Origin: Sinomonas albida | GTDB taxonomy: Bacteria; Actinomycetota; Actinomycetes; Actinomycetales; Micrococcaceae | Direction: 5' to 3' | Length of the DNA: 64,000 bases | NCBI RefSeq assembly: GCF_004919045.1 | Contig: NZ_SWDW01000012.1 | Location: forward strand, 84,302-148,301 | In this document: piece after piece, positions 28,632 to 35,934 of the stretch | Layout of the letters: each line of letters begins with the position of its first letter | Numbering within the stretch: position 1 is the stretch's first letter | Notes under the pieces: model-generated | What the model saw: the letters and a program-made list of their open reading frames with translations, nothing else | Databases searched by the model: none | What the model was told of the DNA's origin: nothing | Program-made: the position numbers and the translations under genes

Positions 28632-29738
28632 TTGGGTGTGGACCGGTCGGGCCGGGTGCTGGTCGTGGCGGGGTCGGTCCCGCTGCTGCACCCCGAGCAG
28701 CACACCTTCAAGGAGATGCTGGACGGGTGGCGCAACCAGCAGCTCTCGCGCAACCTCCAGTTCGACACGATCGCCCAGCGGATCCGCTACGTGCGCCGGT
28801 TCGTGGGCCACATGAACGAGTTCCCGTGGAACTGGACGCCGGCCCATGTCGAGGAGTACTTCGGCGACCTGCGCTCGATCAAGCGCCTCTCGCACTCCTC
28901 GGTCCGGGCCCAGCAGTCCGCCCTGAGGGCGTTCACCTCCTACATCGCCAACCCCGACTACGGCTGGGACCGGCGCTGCGAGGAGCTCTTCGGCACCCAC
29001 CCGGCCCAGGTGTTCTTCGAGTGGAACACCGCCCCGCACGTGCAGGAGTTCGAGGGCAGGCCTGCGAAGCGCCCCTTCACGCGACGGGAGCTGCAGATGC
29101 TCTTCGACCACGCCGACGACGAGGTCGAACGCGCCGCCGCCTCCGGGAACAAGGGATGGCAGTCGGCCTACCGGGACGCGGTCATGCTCAAGGCCGCCTA
29201 CTCCTACGGCCTGCGGTTCAACGAGCTGCGGCACCTGCAGGCCGTGGACTTCGCCACCAACCCCCACGCCCGCCGGTTCGGGAAGTTCGGGGTCTGCAAG
29301 GTCCGCTTCGGCAAGTCCCGCAGGGCCTCCCCTCCCAAGCCCCGCAGCGTGCTGACGGTCTTCGACTGGACCCCCGGGATCTTCGAGGACTGGCTCGCCA
29401 ACGGCCGCGGCACCCTCGATACGCTCGACCTGTTCCCCAGCGAACGCGGCGGACTTATCTCGGAGTCCACCCTGCTGCGGCGGCTGCGCCGCTACGTCGA
29501 CGAGCTCGGGATCCCCGCCGACGGCCTGGACCTGCATTCTCTGCGGAGGTCGTATGCGACCCATCTTCTCGAGGATGGATGGGATCCTAGGTTCGTGCAG
29601 TATCAGATAGGCCACGAGCATGCCTCCACCACCGGCATCTACCAGTTCGTCAGCGACGACTTCCGCGCCAAGACCCTGCGGGCCGGGCTCGAGCGGACCG
29701 TCGAGGAAGCCCTCGGGAACCCGGGAGGCACTTGGTGA
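28632..29738 (+). CDS. Tyrosine recombinase (first gene of island trio)
   Basis: A 368-residue tyrosine recombinase/integrase. An N-terminal SAM-like core-binding domain spans about residues 25-115 (FKEMLDGWRNQQLSRNLQF). The catalytic domain has all expected residues: arginine in YSYGLRFNELRHL, lysine in KVRFGK, HxxR in HSLRRSYATHLL, the GH of IGHEHAST and the nucleophile in TTGIYQFV. It should cut and rejoin DNA by a 3'-phosphotyrosine. The start is TTG 28632 or GTG 28638. Its TGA overlaps the GTG of the next gene by four bases. Confidence 0.9.
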   Translation: MGVDRSGRVLVVAGSVPLLHPEQHTFKEMLDGWRNQQLSRNLQFDTIAQRIRYVRRFVGHMNEFPWNWTPAHVEEYFGDLRSIKRLSHSSVRAQQSALRAFTSYIANPDYGWDRRCEELFGTHPAQVFFEWNTAPHVQEFEGRPAKRPFTRRELQMLFDHADDEVERAAASGNKGWQSAYRDAVMLKAAYSYGLRFNELRHLQAVDFATNPHARRFGKFGVCKVRFGKSRRASPPKPRSVLTVFDWTPGIFEDWLANGRGTLDTLDLFPSERGGLISESTLLRRLRRYVDELGIPADGLDLHSLRRSYATHLLEDGWDPRFVQYQIGHEHASTTGIYQFVSDDFRAKTLRAGLERTVEEALGNPGGTW

Positions 29739-30073
29739 AGCGGCAGGTAGAGTACCGCTGGCGGCTCGCGGAGCTGATGGCCGCCCGCGGCCTGCACAAC
29801 ACCACCGACCTCATCCCGCTGCTCGCCGAGCGCGGGATCGTCCTCTCGCGCCCCCAGGTCTACCGGCTCGTGAACCAGAAGCCCGAACGCGTCGCCCTGC
29901 AGCTGATCTCCGCGATCTGCGACATCTTCTCCTGCGGCCCAGAGGACCTCATCACCGTCACCGCAGCGGACGTGAAGGCCCGCAGGACCGGGACCGCCAG
30001 CTCCCCCAACGTCGTCGACCTCAACCGCGCCGCCCGCCCACGCCGCGCCCGCATCATCGACGACAGTGAGTGA
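29735..30073 (+). CDS. Small helix-turn-helix protein (second gene of trio)
   Basis: A 112-residue XRE/Cro-type DNA-binding protein. Helices fit VEYRWRLAELMAARG, LIPLLAERGIVLSRPQVYRLVN (cited as SRPQVYRLVN) and LQLISAICDIFSCGPEDLI. The C-terminal 40 residues are basic (RAARPRRARII). The GTG start lies in a GTGA overlap with the recombinase stop, and the end overlaps the next start by eight bases, so it is made in step with both recombinase-like proteins. It may act as directionality factor, accessory DNA binder or repressor of the cassette. Confidence 0.82.
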   Translation: MKRQVEYRWRLAELMAARGLHNTTDLIPLLAERGIVLSRPQVYRLVNQKPERVALQLISAICDIFSCGPEDLITVTAADVKARRTGTASSPNVVDLNRAARPRRARIIDDSE

Positions 30074-31574
30074 ACCCGCAGGCCTCAGCCCACGCAACAC
30101 CACCCGCGGCCGGCCCCGCACCACAGGCACCGATGTCTGCGCCCGCTGCCGCCGCAGCGCCGGCAAAGCCCGGGCGAGGTGGCCGGAGGGAAAAGTCTGC
30201 GGCCCCTGCTTCACCGTCGCCACCCGAACCCACGGCGCCTGCCCCGACTGCGCCCAGCACCGCCTCCTCCCCGGCCCGCCCCACCCCGAGGGCGGACCCC
30301 GCTGCGCCGAATGCGCCGACATCCCCCACGACTTCCGCTGCTCCCGCTGCGGGAACGAGGGCGAGTCCTACCGGCGCGGAACCTGCGCCCGCTGCGCCCT
30401 CCGCGACGACCTCACGGCCATGCTCCTCGCCGATCCCGCGGACCCGGTGGCGATAGGCCGACTCGTCGACGTCCTCTGCAAGGCCGAGCGCCCGGAGAGC
30501 ATCATCACCTGGAAGCGCTCCCCCACAGTCCAGACGCTCCTGGCCGCCATCTCGACCGGGAATACCCCGCTGACCCACGAAGGCCTCGACGACCACATCC
30601 AGACGGCCGGGCGCGCCGTCGACCACCTCAGGGCCCTCCTGGTCCACCACGGCCTCCTTCCCTACCGGGACCCGTATCTGGCCCGCTTCGAGATATGGAT
30701 CGAGGACAAGCTCCGTCCCCTGGCGCCCGAGGTCGCCAGACCCGTCGAGCACTTCGCCAAATGGCACCACCTCAAGCGCATCCGATCCACCGCCACGCCG
30801 GACGCCCCCGCACGGGGCCCGGTCCACTCCGCCAAGCAGGAGATCACCGAGACCGCCAAGTTCCTCCAATGGCTCTGGGACACCCACGAGCGCACCGCCG
30901 CGACCTGCACCCAGCAGGACGTGGACGAATGGAGGGCAGACGGCCCCACCACGCGCAAGCAGATCCGGACCTTCTTCGTCTTCGCCCGCAACACCAGGCT
31001 CAACACCAGCGTCGAGGTCGGCCACTACACCGCCCGGACACGCCCCACCCTCGCCCAGGACCAGCGGCTCGCCTGGCTCCGGGAACTCCTCACCGGCGGC
31101 AGCGAATCCCGCCCCTACCGCGTCGCAGGCATCCTGCTCCTGCTCTACGCCCAGCCCCTCGTCCGCGTCGCAGCTCTCCGCACCGACGCGATCAGCATCG
31201 ACCCGGCCACGGCCCAGACCGCCATCGCCTTCGGAGCCCGTCCCGTCCCCGTCCCGGCACCGTTCGCCGAACTGCTCCTGGACCACCTGAAGGCTCGGCC
31301 CAACCTCCGCACCGGCGTCGCCGAGAGCCCATGGCTCTTCCCCGGAACCCGCGCCGGCCACCACCTGCACCCGAACAGCATCATGGACCGGCTCCGCTCC
31401 CTCGGCATCCAGCTCACGGGCGCCCGCAACCGGGCACTCGACGACCTCGTCACCCAAATGCCTCCGCCACTGGTCGCCGACGCACTCGGCTACAGCTACC
31501 AAGTCGCGTTCCTCCACGCCAACGCCGCGGCAGAGCCATGGGCGCGTTATGCCGATATCAGCCGTCAACGGTAG
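30066..31574 (+). CDS. Zinc-ribbon protein with degenerate tyrosine-recombinase C-terminus (third gene of trio)
   Basis: A 502-residue protein. The first 120 residues carry at least six CxxC pairs (CARC, CGPC, CPDC, CAEC, CSRC, CARC), suggesting several zinc ribbons. A helical middle follows, then a C-terminal domain like tyrosine recombinases: PLVRVAALRTDAI matches the first catalytic arginine region and GARNRAL the second. The usual LGH and T..Y motif appears as LGYSYQVAF with a final WARYADI, so the catalytic histidine is missing. It is probably an accessory or altered recombinase. The GTG overlaps the helix-turn-helix gene by eight bases. Confidence 0.72.
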   Translation: MSEPAGLSPRNTTRGRPRTTGTDVCARCRRSAGKARARWPEGKVCGPCFTVATRTHGACPDCAQHRLLPGPPHPEGGPRCAECADIPHDFRCSRCGNEGESYRRGTCARCALRDDLTAMLLADPADPVAIGRLVDVLCKAERPESIITWKRSPTVQTLLAAISTGNTPLTHEGLDDHIQTAGRAVDHLRALLVHHGLLPYRDPYLARFEIWIEDKLRPLAPEVARPVEHFAKWHHLKRIRSTATPDAPARGPVHSAKQEITETAKFLQWLWDTHERTAATCTQQDVDEWRADGPTTRKQIRTFFVFARNTRLNTSVEVGHYTARTRPTLAQDQRLAWLRELLTGGSESRPYRVAGILLLLYAQPLVRVAALRTDAISIDPATAQTAIAFGARPVPVPAPFAELLLDHLKARPNLRTGVAESPWLFPGTRAGHHLHPNSIMDRLRSLGIQLTGARNRALDDLVTQMPPPLVADALGYSYQVAFLHANAAAEPWARYADISRQR

Positions 31575-31576
31575 GG

Positions 31577-31589
31577 CGTGAGGGATGAG
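31577..31589. repeat. Right copy of the 13-bp inverted repeat
   Basis: CGTGAGGGATGAG begins three bases after the last codon of the trio and is the exact reverse complement of 27429-27441. The two copies enclose 4.1 kb containing the PEP-mutase-like gene and the trio. An imperfect palindrome (CGATG/CATCG around GATTCGTT) follows at about 31602-31619. Confidence 0.5.
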
Positions 31590-31619
31590 GGACCACGGGA
31601 ACGATGGATTCGTTCATCG

Positions 31620-32113
31620 GCTACTGCTTCCTTGCTCCATGCCTGCTCGGGTCCGTACATCTGCCCAACCCGCCAGAATATTCCCCATCTGGGGACGACA
31701 CCCGGCCGCGACACGCCGAAGAGTAAAAGACGTTGAAGAAATTTTCTGACGACACTCGACGTCCCGTGCGAGTCGAGGAGGGCCCGACGAACGGCGTGAT
31801 TTCGCGGTTTTCGGGGTTTGCATCCTGTGCGGCTGGCTTGGGCCGAGTGCCGAGTGAATGACAGGCCTGTAATACATCATCTTGGGGCCCGCATCGGGGC
31901 AGATCACAACATGTAGTATCGGATTCACCGAGGCTAGGCCGGGAAAGAGAAAGCCCCAAGAACGTCCTTGCCGAGATGGCGAACGTGTCCGGGGGCCTTC
32001 AATATCCTTTGGCGGGGATGTTGGGAGCTTACCTCCGCGGGTGGCCTGAGCCAAAGCTCGGGTGCCGGACACGCCGTCAGTTTTCGTAATCGAACTGGAC
32101 GGAGAACTACACA
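31620..32113. other. Gene-poor stretch inside the island
   Basis: About 500 bases of visibly less GC-rich DNA with no supportable gene. Open frames on either strand have no family-like content or codon bias. It may hold decayed genes or recombination sites of the cassette. I see no tRNA or riboswitch signature. Confidence 0.5.
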
Positions 32114-32254
32114 GTGCGTGCCCGTTTCAAGCCCGGACATAAGTGTCCGGCAACCACCAGGTATCACATCCTCTACCCGAACGGTCGGCATACCGGTTGG
32201 TCCCGCCTCGTTTGCGCGGAGTCTCCTTTCCCCCGGCGCCTGGGCCGGGCATGA
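32114..32254 (+). CDS. YjzC-like small protein
   Basis: A 46-residue protein from GTG 32114 to TGA 32252-32254. GGACGGAG lies nine bases upstream of the start, and an in-frame stop at 32087 excludes a longer protein. It begins VRARFKPGHKCP, and the FKPGHK motif followed by a Y...G..TG...V..E.PFP pattern resembles the YjzC family known from Bacillus, whose function is unknown. It is arginine- and proline-rich, with two cysteines. It sits alone in the gene-poor part of the island. Confidence 0.6.
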   Translation: MRARFKPGHKCPATTRYHILYPNGRHTGWSRLVCAESPFPRRLGRA

Positions 32255-32290
32255 GCTACGAGAAGGCCACCCCCTAGTGCGTTAGCCACG

Positions 32291-32325
32291 GGCGGCGGTT
32301 CTTGCCGTGCGGTGAGACCGCCGCC
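32291..32325. repeat. GC-rich inverted repeat
   Basis: GGCGGCGGT (32291-32299) pairs perfectly with ACCGCCGCC (32317-32325) across a 17-base loop. It lies 36 bases after the YjzC-like gene and could terminate it, though no T-run follows. The rest of 32255-32510 shows no gene. Confidence 0.5.
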
Positions 32326-32510
32326 TACGAGCCTTCAAACCACGGATGAGTCGCCGGAGTCCCGATTCCCTGCTTACGCCGGGCGGGGCTGGGCATCACG
32401 CTGCTGCTTGGCCGATGGCCCTTTTCGTCCATCAGGTCGAGGGATCTAAGCCTCGGCAGGGACCTCGTCCGCAGTTATCAACCAAGTTACATCCAGCAAA
32501 GGACTGAATC

Positions 32511-32717
32511 ATGACCATGACCCCAGTTGTCTCGACCAACGTAGAGCGGGTCGGCTACGACGAGGTCGCCCAGATTCTTCGGGTCGAGTTCCGCAGCGGT
32601 GGCATCTACGACTATCACGGAGTTGCCCGTTGGCTGTTCGACGAGATGTTAAGCCCATATCCGTGGCGCCGCGTCGGTCGCATCGTAATGGCACACCGTT
32701 GCTACCGAATCGGTTGA
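32511..32717 (+). CDS. KTSC-domain small protein
   Basis: A 68-residue protein of the KTSC type. VERVGYDEVAQILRVEFRSGGIYDYHGV matches the core of the family (cited as ILRVEFRSGGIYDY), followed by the helix WLFDEML. The C-terminus, normally ending near a K.YPYR.. motif, reads RIVMAHRCYRIG and appears altered. The family is common in phages and mobile islands and has been linked to nucleic-acid metabolism, with function unsettled. ATG 32511 or 32517 may be the start. Confidence 0.72.
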   Translation: MTMTPVVSTNVERVGYDEVAQILRVEFRSGGIYDYHGVARWLFDEMLSPYPWRRVGRIVMAHRCYRIG

Positions 32718-32879
32718 CGGGTTGCTGACTGTGTCAGGAGCGGAAGAATACGCCCGATCCTGATACGCAGGGGTGCCAGTAGAAGAGATCTGGGTGCCTC
32801 TGGGCCCCTAGACTCCGTGTCGACGGCTCCGATCATCTCTGTGCTCGACTGACGCCGTTGGCGTAGCCGCTTCCCCGCG

Positions 32880-33356
32880 TCAGTATTCGTTCTTGATCAC
32901 GAAGAACGAGCCGCGGATGGTTCCTGCCAGCTTCGAGTTCTGCCTCGCGAACTTGAACTTGGTGGCGAGCTCCTCGGGGATCTCCATCCCATCGGACAGT
33001 TTGAACCCGGCCGCGCGCTTGCCGCCGTCGTCGATCGTGTACATGACGTTGATCGACAGGCCGTTCTGATAGAAGACATAGGCCATGCGGATGTTGTCCA
33101 CCTGGAACGCGGTGGCCTCGAGGGGCGGGGACGAAATGACGATGTCCCGTTCTTCCTTGAGGATCCGGTGAACCCAGTCGACCGTCTCCTGCGCGTCGCT
33201 CGCGGGGTCCACGGTGAAGACGTGGTCGTACTTGTTCTTGAAATAGCGGGCTTCGTTCGCCCTGAGGCCCGCGAGTGCTGGCGCGACGGGCGACGATTCG
33301 AGACCGACCGTCGAGACGGTCGTGAAATCCACGGCGTAGGACACGTTGCACTCCAA
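32880..33356 (-). CDS. Hypothetical protein, unrecognised
   Basis: A 158-residue soluble protein with a less GC-rich composition than the flanking genes. It starts MECNVSYAVDFTTV and contains ARYFKNKYDHVFTVD, IVISSPPLEATAFQ and a conserved-looking end (ATKFKFARQNSKL, GSFFVIKNEY). There are no membrane segments or signal peptide. I do not recognise a family. The location between the island and the penicillin-binding protein gene, and the composition, suggest it came with the island. Confidence 0.6.
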   Translation of the reverse strand: MECNVSYAVDFTTVSTVGLESSPVAPALAGLRANEARYFKNKYDHVFTVDPASDAQETVDWVHRILKEERDIVISSPPLEATAFQVDNIRMAYVFYQNGLSINVMYTIDDGGKRAAGFKLSDGMEIPEELATKFKFARQNSKLAGTIRGSFFVIKNEY

Positions 33357-33420
33357 ATTCGGCTAGGTTGATGCGCTTTGCCTCAGCAGGAGGCTACCGC
33401 AGCCGCTTGCCGGGGACCGC

Positions 33421-35751
33421 CTATCCCCTGCCGTTCTTCTTCGTGGTCGCGGCCGGCGGAGTGGGACTGGGGCTAGATGGTGCCGCGGGTGTTGCAGGGG
33501 TCGTGCCCAGCTGAGTGCCGGGAGACGGAGTGGTGCCCTGCGACTGGTAGGAGGACGTCGAGCCTGAAATGAGGTTCTGGGGCGGCGCGTCGAAATCGCG
33601 GTGGTCGTAGAGGCCCGCAACCTGCTGCATGTACGCGGCCCACTGGGGGCCCGCGATGTAGGCGCCGTCGACGGAGTCATAGTGCTTGCCGTTGATCCAG
33701 ACGTTCTGCCCCGGGTGGGCATCGCTGCCATTGAACGCGTCGCCGAAGAACGAAGCCGTCGCGAGGCCGCGCGTGTATCCGACCACCCACGTCTGGTTGT
33801 TGTACTGGTTGGTTCCGGTCTTGGCGGCCGCGGGAACGCCGAGCTTCTGCGGGATGAGCAGGCCGGAACCTTTAGTCAGGACGTCCTGGAGGACATTCGT
33901 GGCCGCCTTGGCGACGTCGGGGTTGAGCGCGTTCTGCTGGCACGACGGCGCCTGGCCGCCGATCTTCTGGCCTTGAGAATCGTCGACCTCGGAGATTGAA
34001 ATCGGCGTGCAGTACGTGCCGTCGGCAGCGAACGTCGCGAACGCGTTCGCCATGGTGAGCGGCGCGACGTTCTGGCTGCCCAGGATGTTGCCGAGGACCG
34101 AGAGGTCGATCTTCTTGTTCCCACCGTCGCCGAGGTGGAGGCCCATCGCGTCGGCGGCGCGCTGGACGTCGCAGAAGTCGTTCAGCCCCGCGAGGGACGC
34201 GAAGGTCGCCGTGTTGATCGAGTTGTAGATGCCCTCCCGGACCGTCATCGGCCGGTAGTGCAGGTCGTCGTCGTTCTGCAGGTCGGTCGAGCCGGACACG
34301 GCGCTGTCGAACGATCCGCTCACGGGGCTGCACGTGGTCTTCCACGGATATCCGGGGGCATAGCGCCGCTTCGACGCGTCGACGATCTGGTTCGTCGGCT
34401 TGCCCTCGCTGAGCCACGCCGCGAGGGTCACCGGCTTCATGGTGGACCCAGGCTGCATTCCCCCGACCCCTCCGAGCGCGTTGCCGTTGGCGTCGGAGGT
34501 ATCCACATTGAAGTTGTAGTCGGAGACGAAATCAGTCCCCTGCCCGGCGACCTTGCGCGAGTTCTGGGCCATCGCGATGATCTTGCCGGTGCCGGGCTGG
34601 ACGGTCACCAGGGCCGTGCCCCACTTGTCCGGGTTCGTACCGGTTGTCGCATCCACCTGGGTCTGGGCCGGGCCCTGGAGGCGGGGGTCGAGGGTCGTCT
34701 TGATGGTCAGTCCGCCGGTCATGATCCTGTCGATGCGATCCTGTGTCGTCGTTCCGTAGGCCGGATCGTTCTCAATTTGATGGATCACGTAGTCGCAGCA
34801 GTAGGGGGCCTGTGATGCGTACTGGCAGCCCTGCTGGGGCGGGTTGAGCTTGAGCTGGAGCGGCGTCTTGACGGCGTCGTCGTGCTGCTGCTGGTTGATG
34901 TAGCCGTGCTGGAGCATCGCGTCGAGGACGAGGTTCCGGCGGGAGACAGCACGGTCGGGATACACCGAGGGGTCGTAGTAGCTCGGCCCGTTGACGAGCC
35001 CGGCGAGGAGCGCCGCCTGTGGCAGGCTGAGATCCTTCGCATCGACGGAGAAGAAGTACTGGCTCGCGGCCTGGATGCCGTACGCGTTGCCCGAGAACGG
35101 GACGATGTTGAGGTAGCCCTGAAGGATCTGGTCCTTGCTCATCTGCTTCTCCAAGCCGATGGCGAGCTTCATCTCGCGGAGCTTGTCGCTGACGCCCTTC
35201 TGCCCGTTGAAGACGAGATCCGCGCTCTTGCCCTCGGCCGCGAGATTCTCGTTGAGCGCGTTCGTGACGTACTGCTGCGTGAGGGTCGACGCACCCTGGT
35301 GGCCGCCATCGGCATTCGTGGTGAGCGCCCGGAGGATGCCCACGGGATCAACGCCCCCATGCTGGTAGAACCGGTAGTCCTCGATCGCAACAATCGCGTT
35401 CTTGATGCTCCCAGACATCTGGTCGAGCGGGACGTTCACGCGGTTCTCGGTGAACAGGGTCGCGATCTGGGACCCGTCGGCCGCGAGCACGCGCGTCACC
35501 TGGCTCGGCGGAGTCACCTTGAGCTCGCTCGGTAGGCCGTTGAAGAGCTGCGCCGAGCCGTTGGCGGCAGACTCACCCAGCGCGACTGCTGGAGTGATCA
35601 GGCCCGCCACGAGCACCCCGCACACCGCGCTAATGCCGAGGAAGGCAATGAGCTTTCCCCATCTGGTGCGGGTGTCGACGAGCCGTCCCCGGCGTCCCTG
35701 CCTAGCCGGTGCGAGGCGTGACGAGCGGGTGCCGTGGGGATCTCTGTGCAT
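33421..35751 (-). CDS. Class A penicillin-binding protein (transglycosylase/transpeptidase)
   Basis: A 776-residue bifunctional enzyme that polymerises and cross-links peptidoglycan. A short basic cytoplasmic tail and one membrane segment (near residues 30-55) precede the GT51 domain (IEDYRFYQHGGVDPVG, GASTLTQQYV, LNIVPFSGNAYGI). The transpeptidase has the active serine in GSTMKPV, the second motif in NSINTA and KTGTN. A Ser/Thr/Pro-rich tail ends the protein. An in-frame start 63 bases upstream exists, but MHRDPHG at 35751 gives the usual basic N-terminus. It is monocistronic. Confidence 0.93.
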   Translation of the reverse strand: MHRDPHGTRSSRLAPARQGRRGRLVDTRTRWGKLIAFLGISAVCGVLVAGLITPAVALGESAANGSAQLFNGLPSELKVTPPSQVTRVLAADGSQIATLFTENRVNVPLDQMSGSIKNAIVAIEDYRFYQHGGVDPVGILRALTTNADGGHQGASTLTQQYVTNALNENLAAEGKSADLVFNGQKGVSDKLREMKLAIGLEKQMSKDQILQGYLNIVPFSGNAYGIQAASQYFFSVDAKDLSLPQAALLAGLVNGPSYYDPSVYPDRAVSRRNLVLDAMLQHGYINQQQHDDAVKTPLQLKLNPPQQGCQYASQAPYCCDYVIHQIENDPAYGTTTQDRIDRIMTGGLTIKTTLDPRLQGPAQTQVDATTGTNPDKWGTALVTVQPGTGKIIAMAQNSRKVAGQGTDFVSDYNFNVDTSDANGNALGGVGGMQPGSTMKPVTLAAWLSEGKPTNQIVDASKRRYAPGYPWKTTCSPVSGSFDSAVSGSTDLQNDDDLHYRPMTVREGIYNSINTATFASLAGLNDFCDVQRAADAMGLHLGDGGNKKIDLSVLGNILGSQNVAPLTMANAFATFAADGTYCTPISISEVDDSQGQKIGGQAPSCQQNALNPDVAKAATNVLQDVLTKGSGLLIPQKLGVPAAAKTGTNQYNNQTWVVGYTRGLATASFFGDAFNGSDAHPGQNVWINGKHYDSVDGAYIAGPQWAAYMQQVAGLYDHRDFDAPPQNLISGSTSSYQSQGTTPSPGTQLGTTPATPAAPSSPSPTPPAATTKKNGRG

Positions 35752-35934
35752 GGTCCCATCGTGAGCGGCGGATTCTAAGAACCCTCTAAGAATCCAGCCG
35801 CGGGAGGCGGACAACGCCCCGCCAGAACCAGACTATCGGAGCCGACGGGGCTTCCCGCAAGGCCCCCTTGTGGGCCCACAATGCTGGGTGTGCGTTCTGC
35901 GGACTGGGCCCAGGACGGCGGACGGAGGGCCGAA

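Noticed and set aside
32251..32277. Eight-codon frame (ATG overlapping the YjzC-like stop)
   Set aside because: It is too short and has no ribosome-binding site of its own or support from any family.
31968..32285. 105-codon plus frame overlapping the YjzC-like gene
   Set aside because: The product is unlike any family, while a shorter frame inside the region has a ribosome-binding site and the FKPGHK motif.
31900..32480. Possible group II intron or riboswitch in the gene-poor stretch
   Set aside because: Short stems and a GTGCG-like start were noticed, but no domain V, B12 box or other class-defining sequence could be found.
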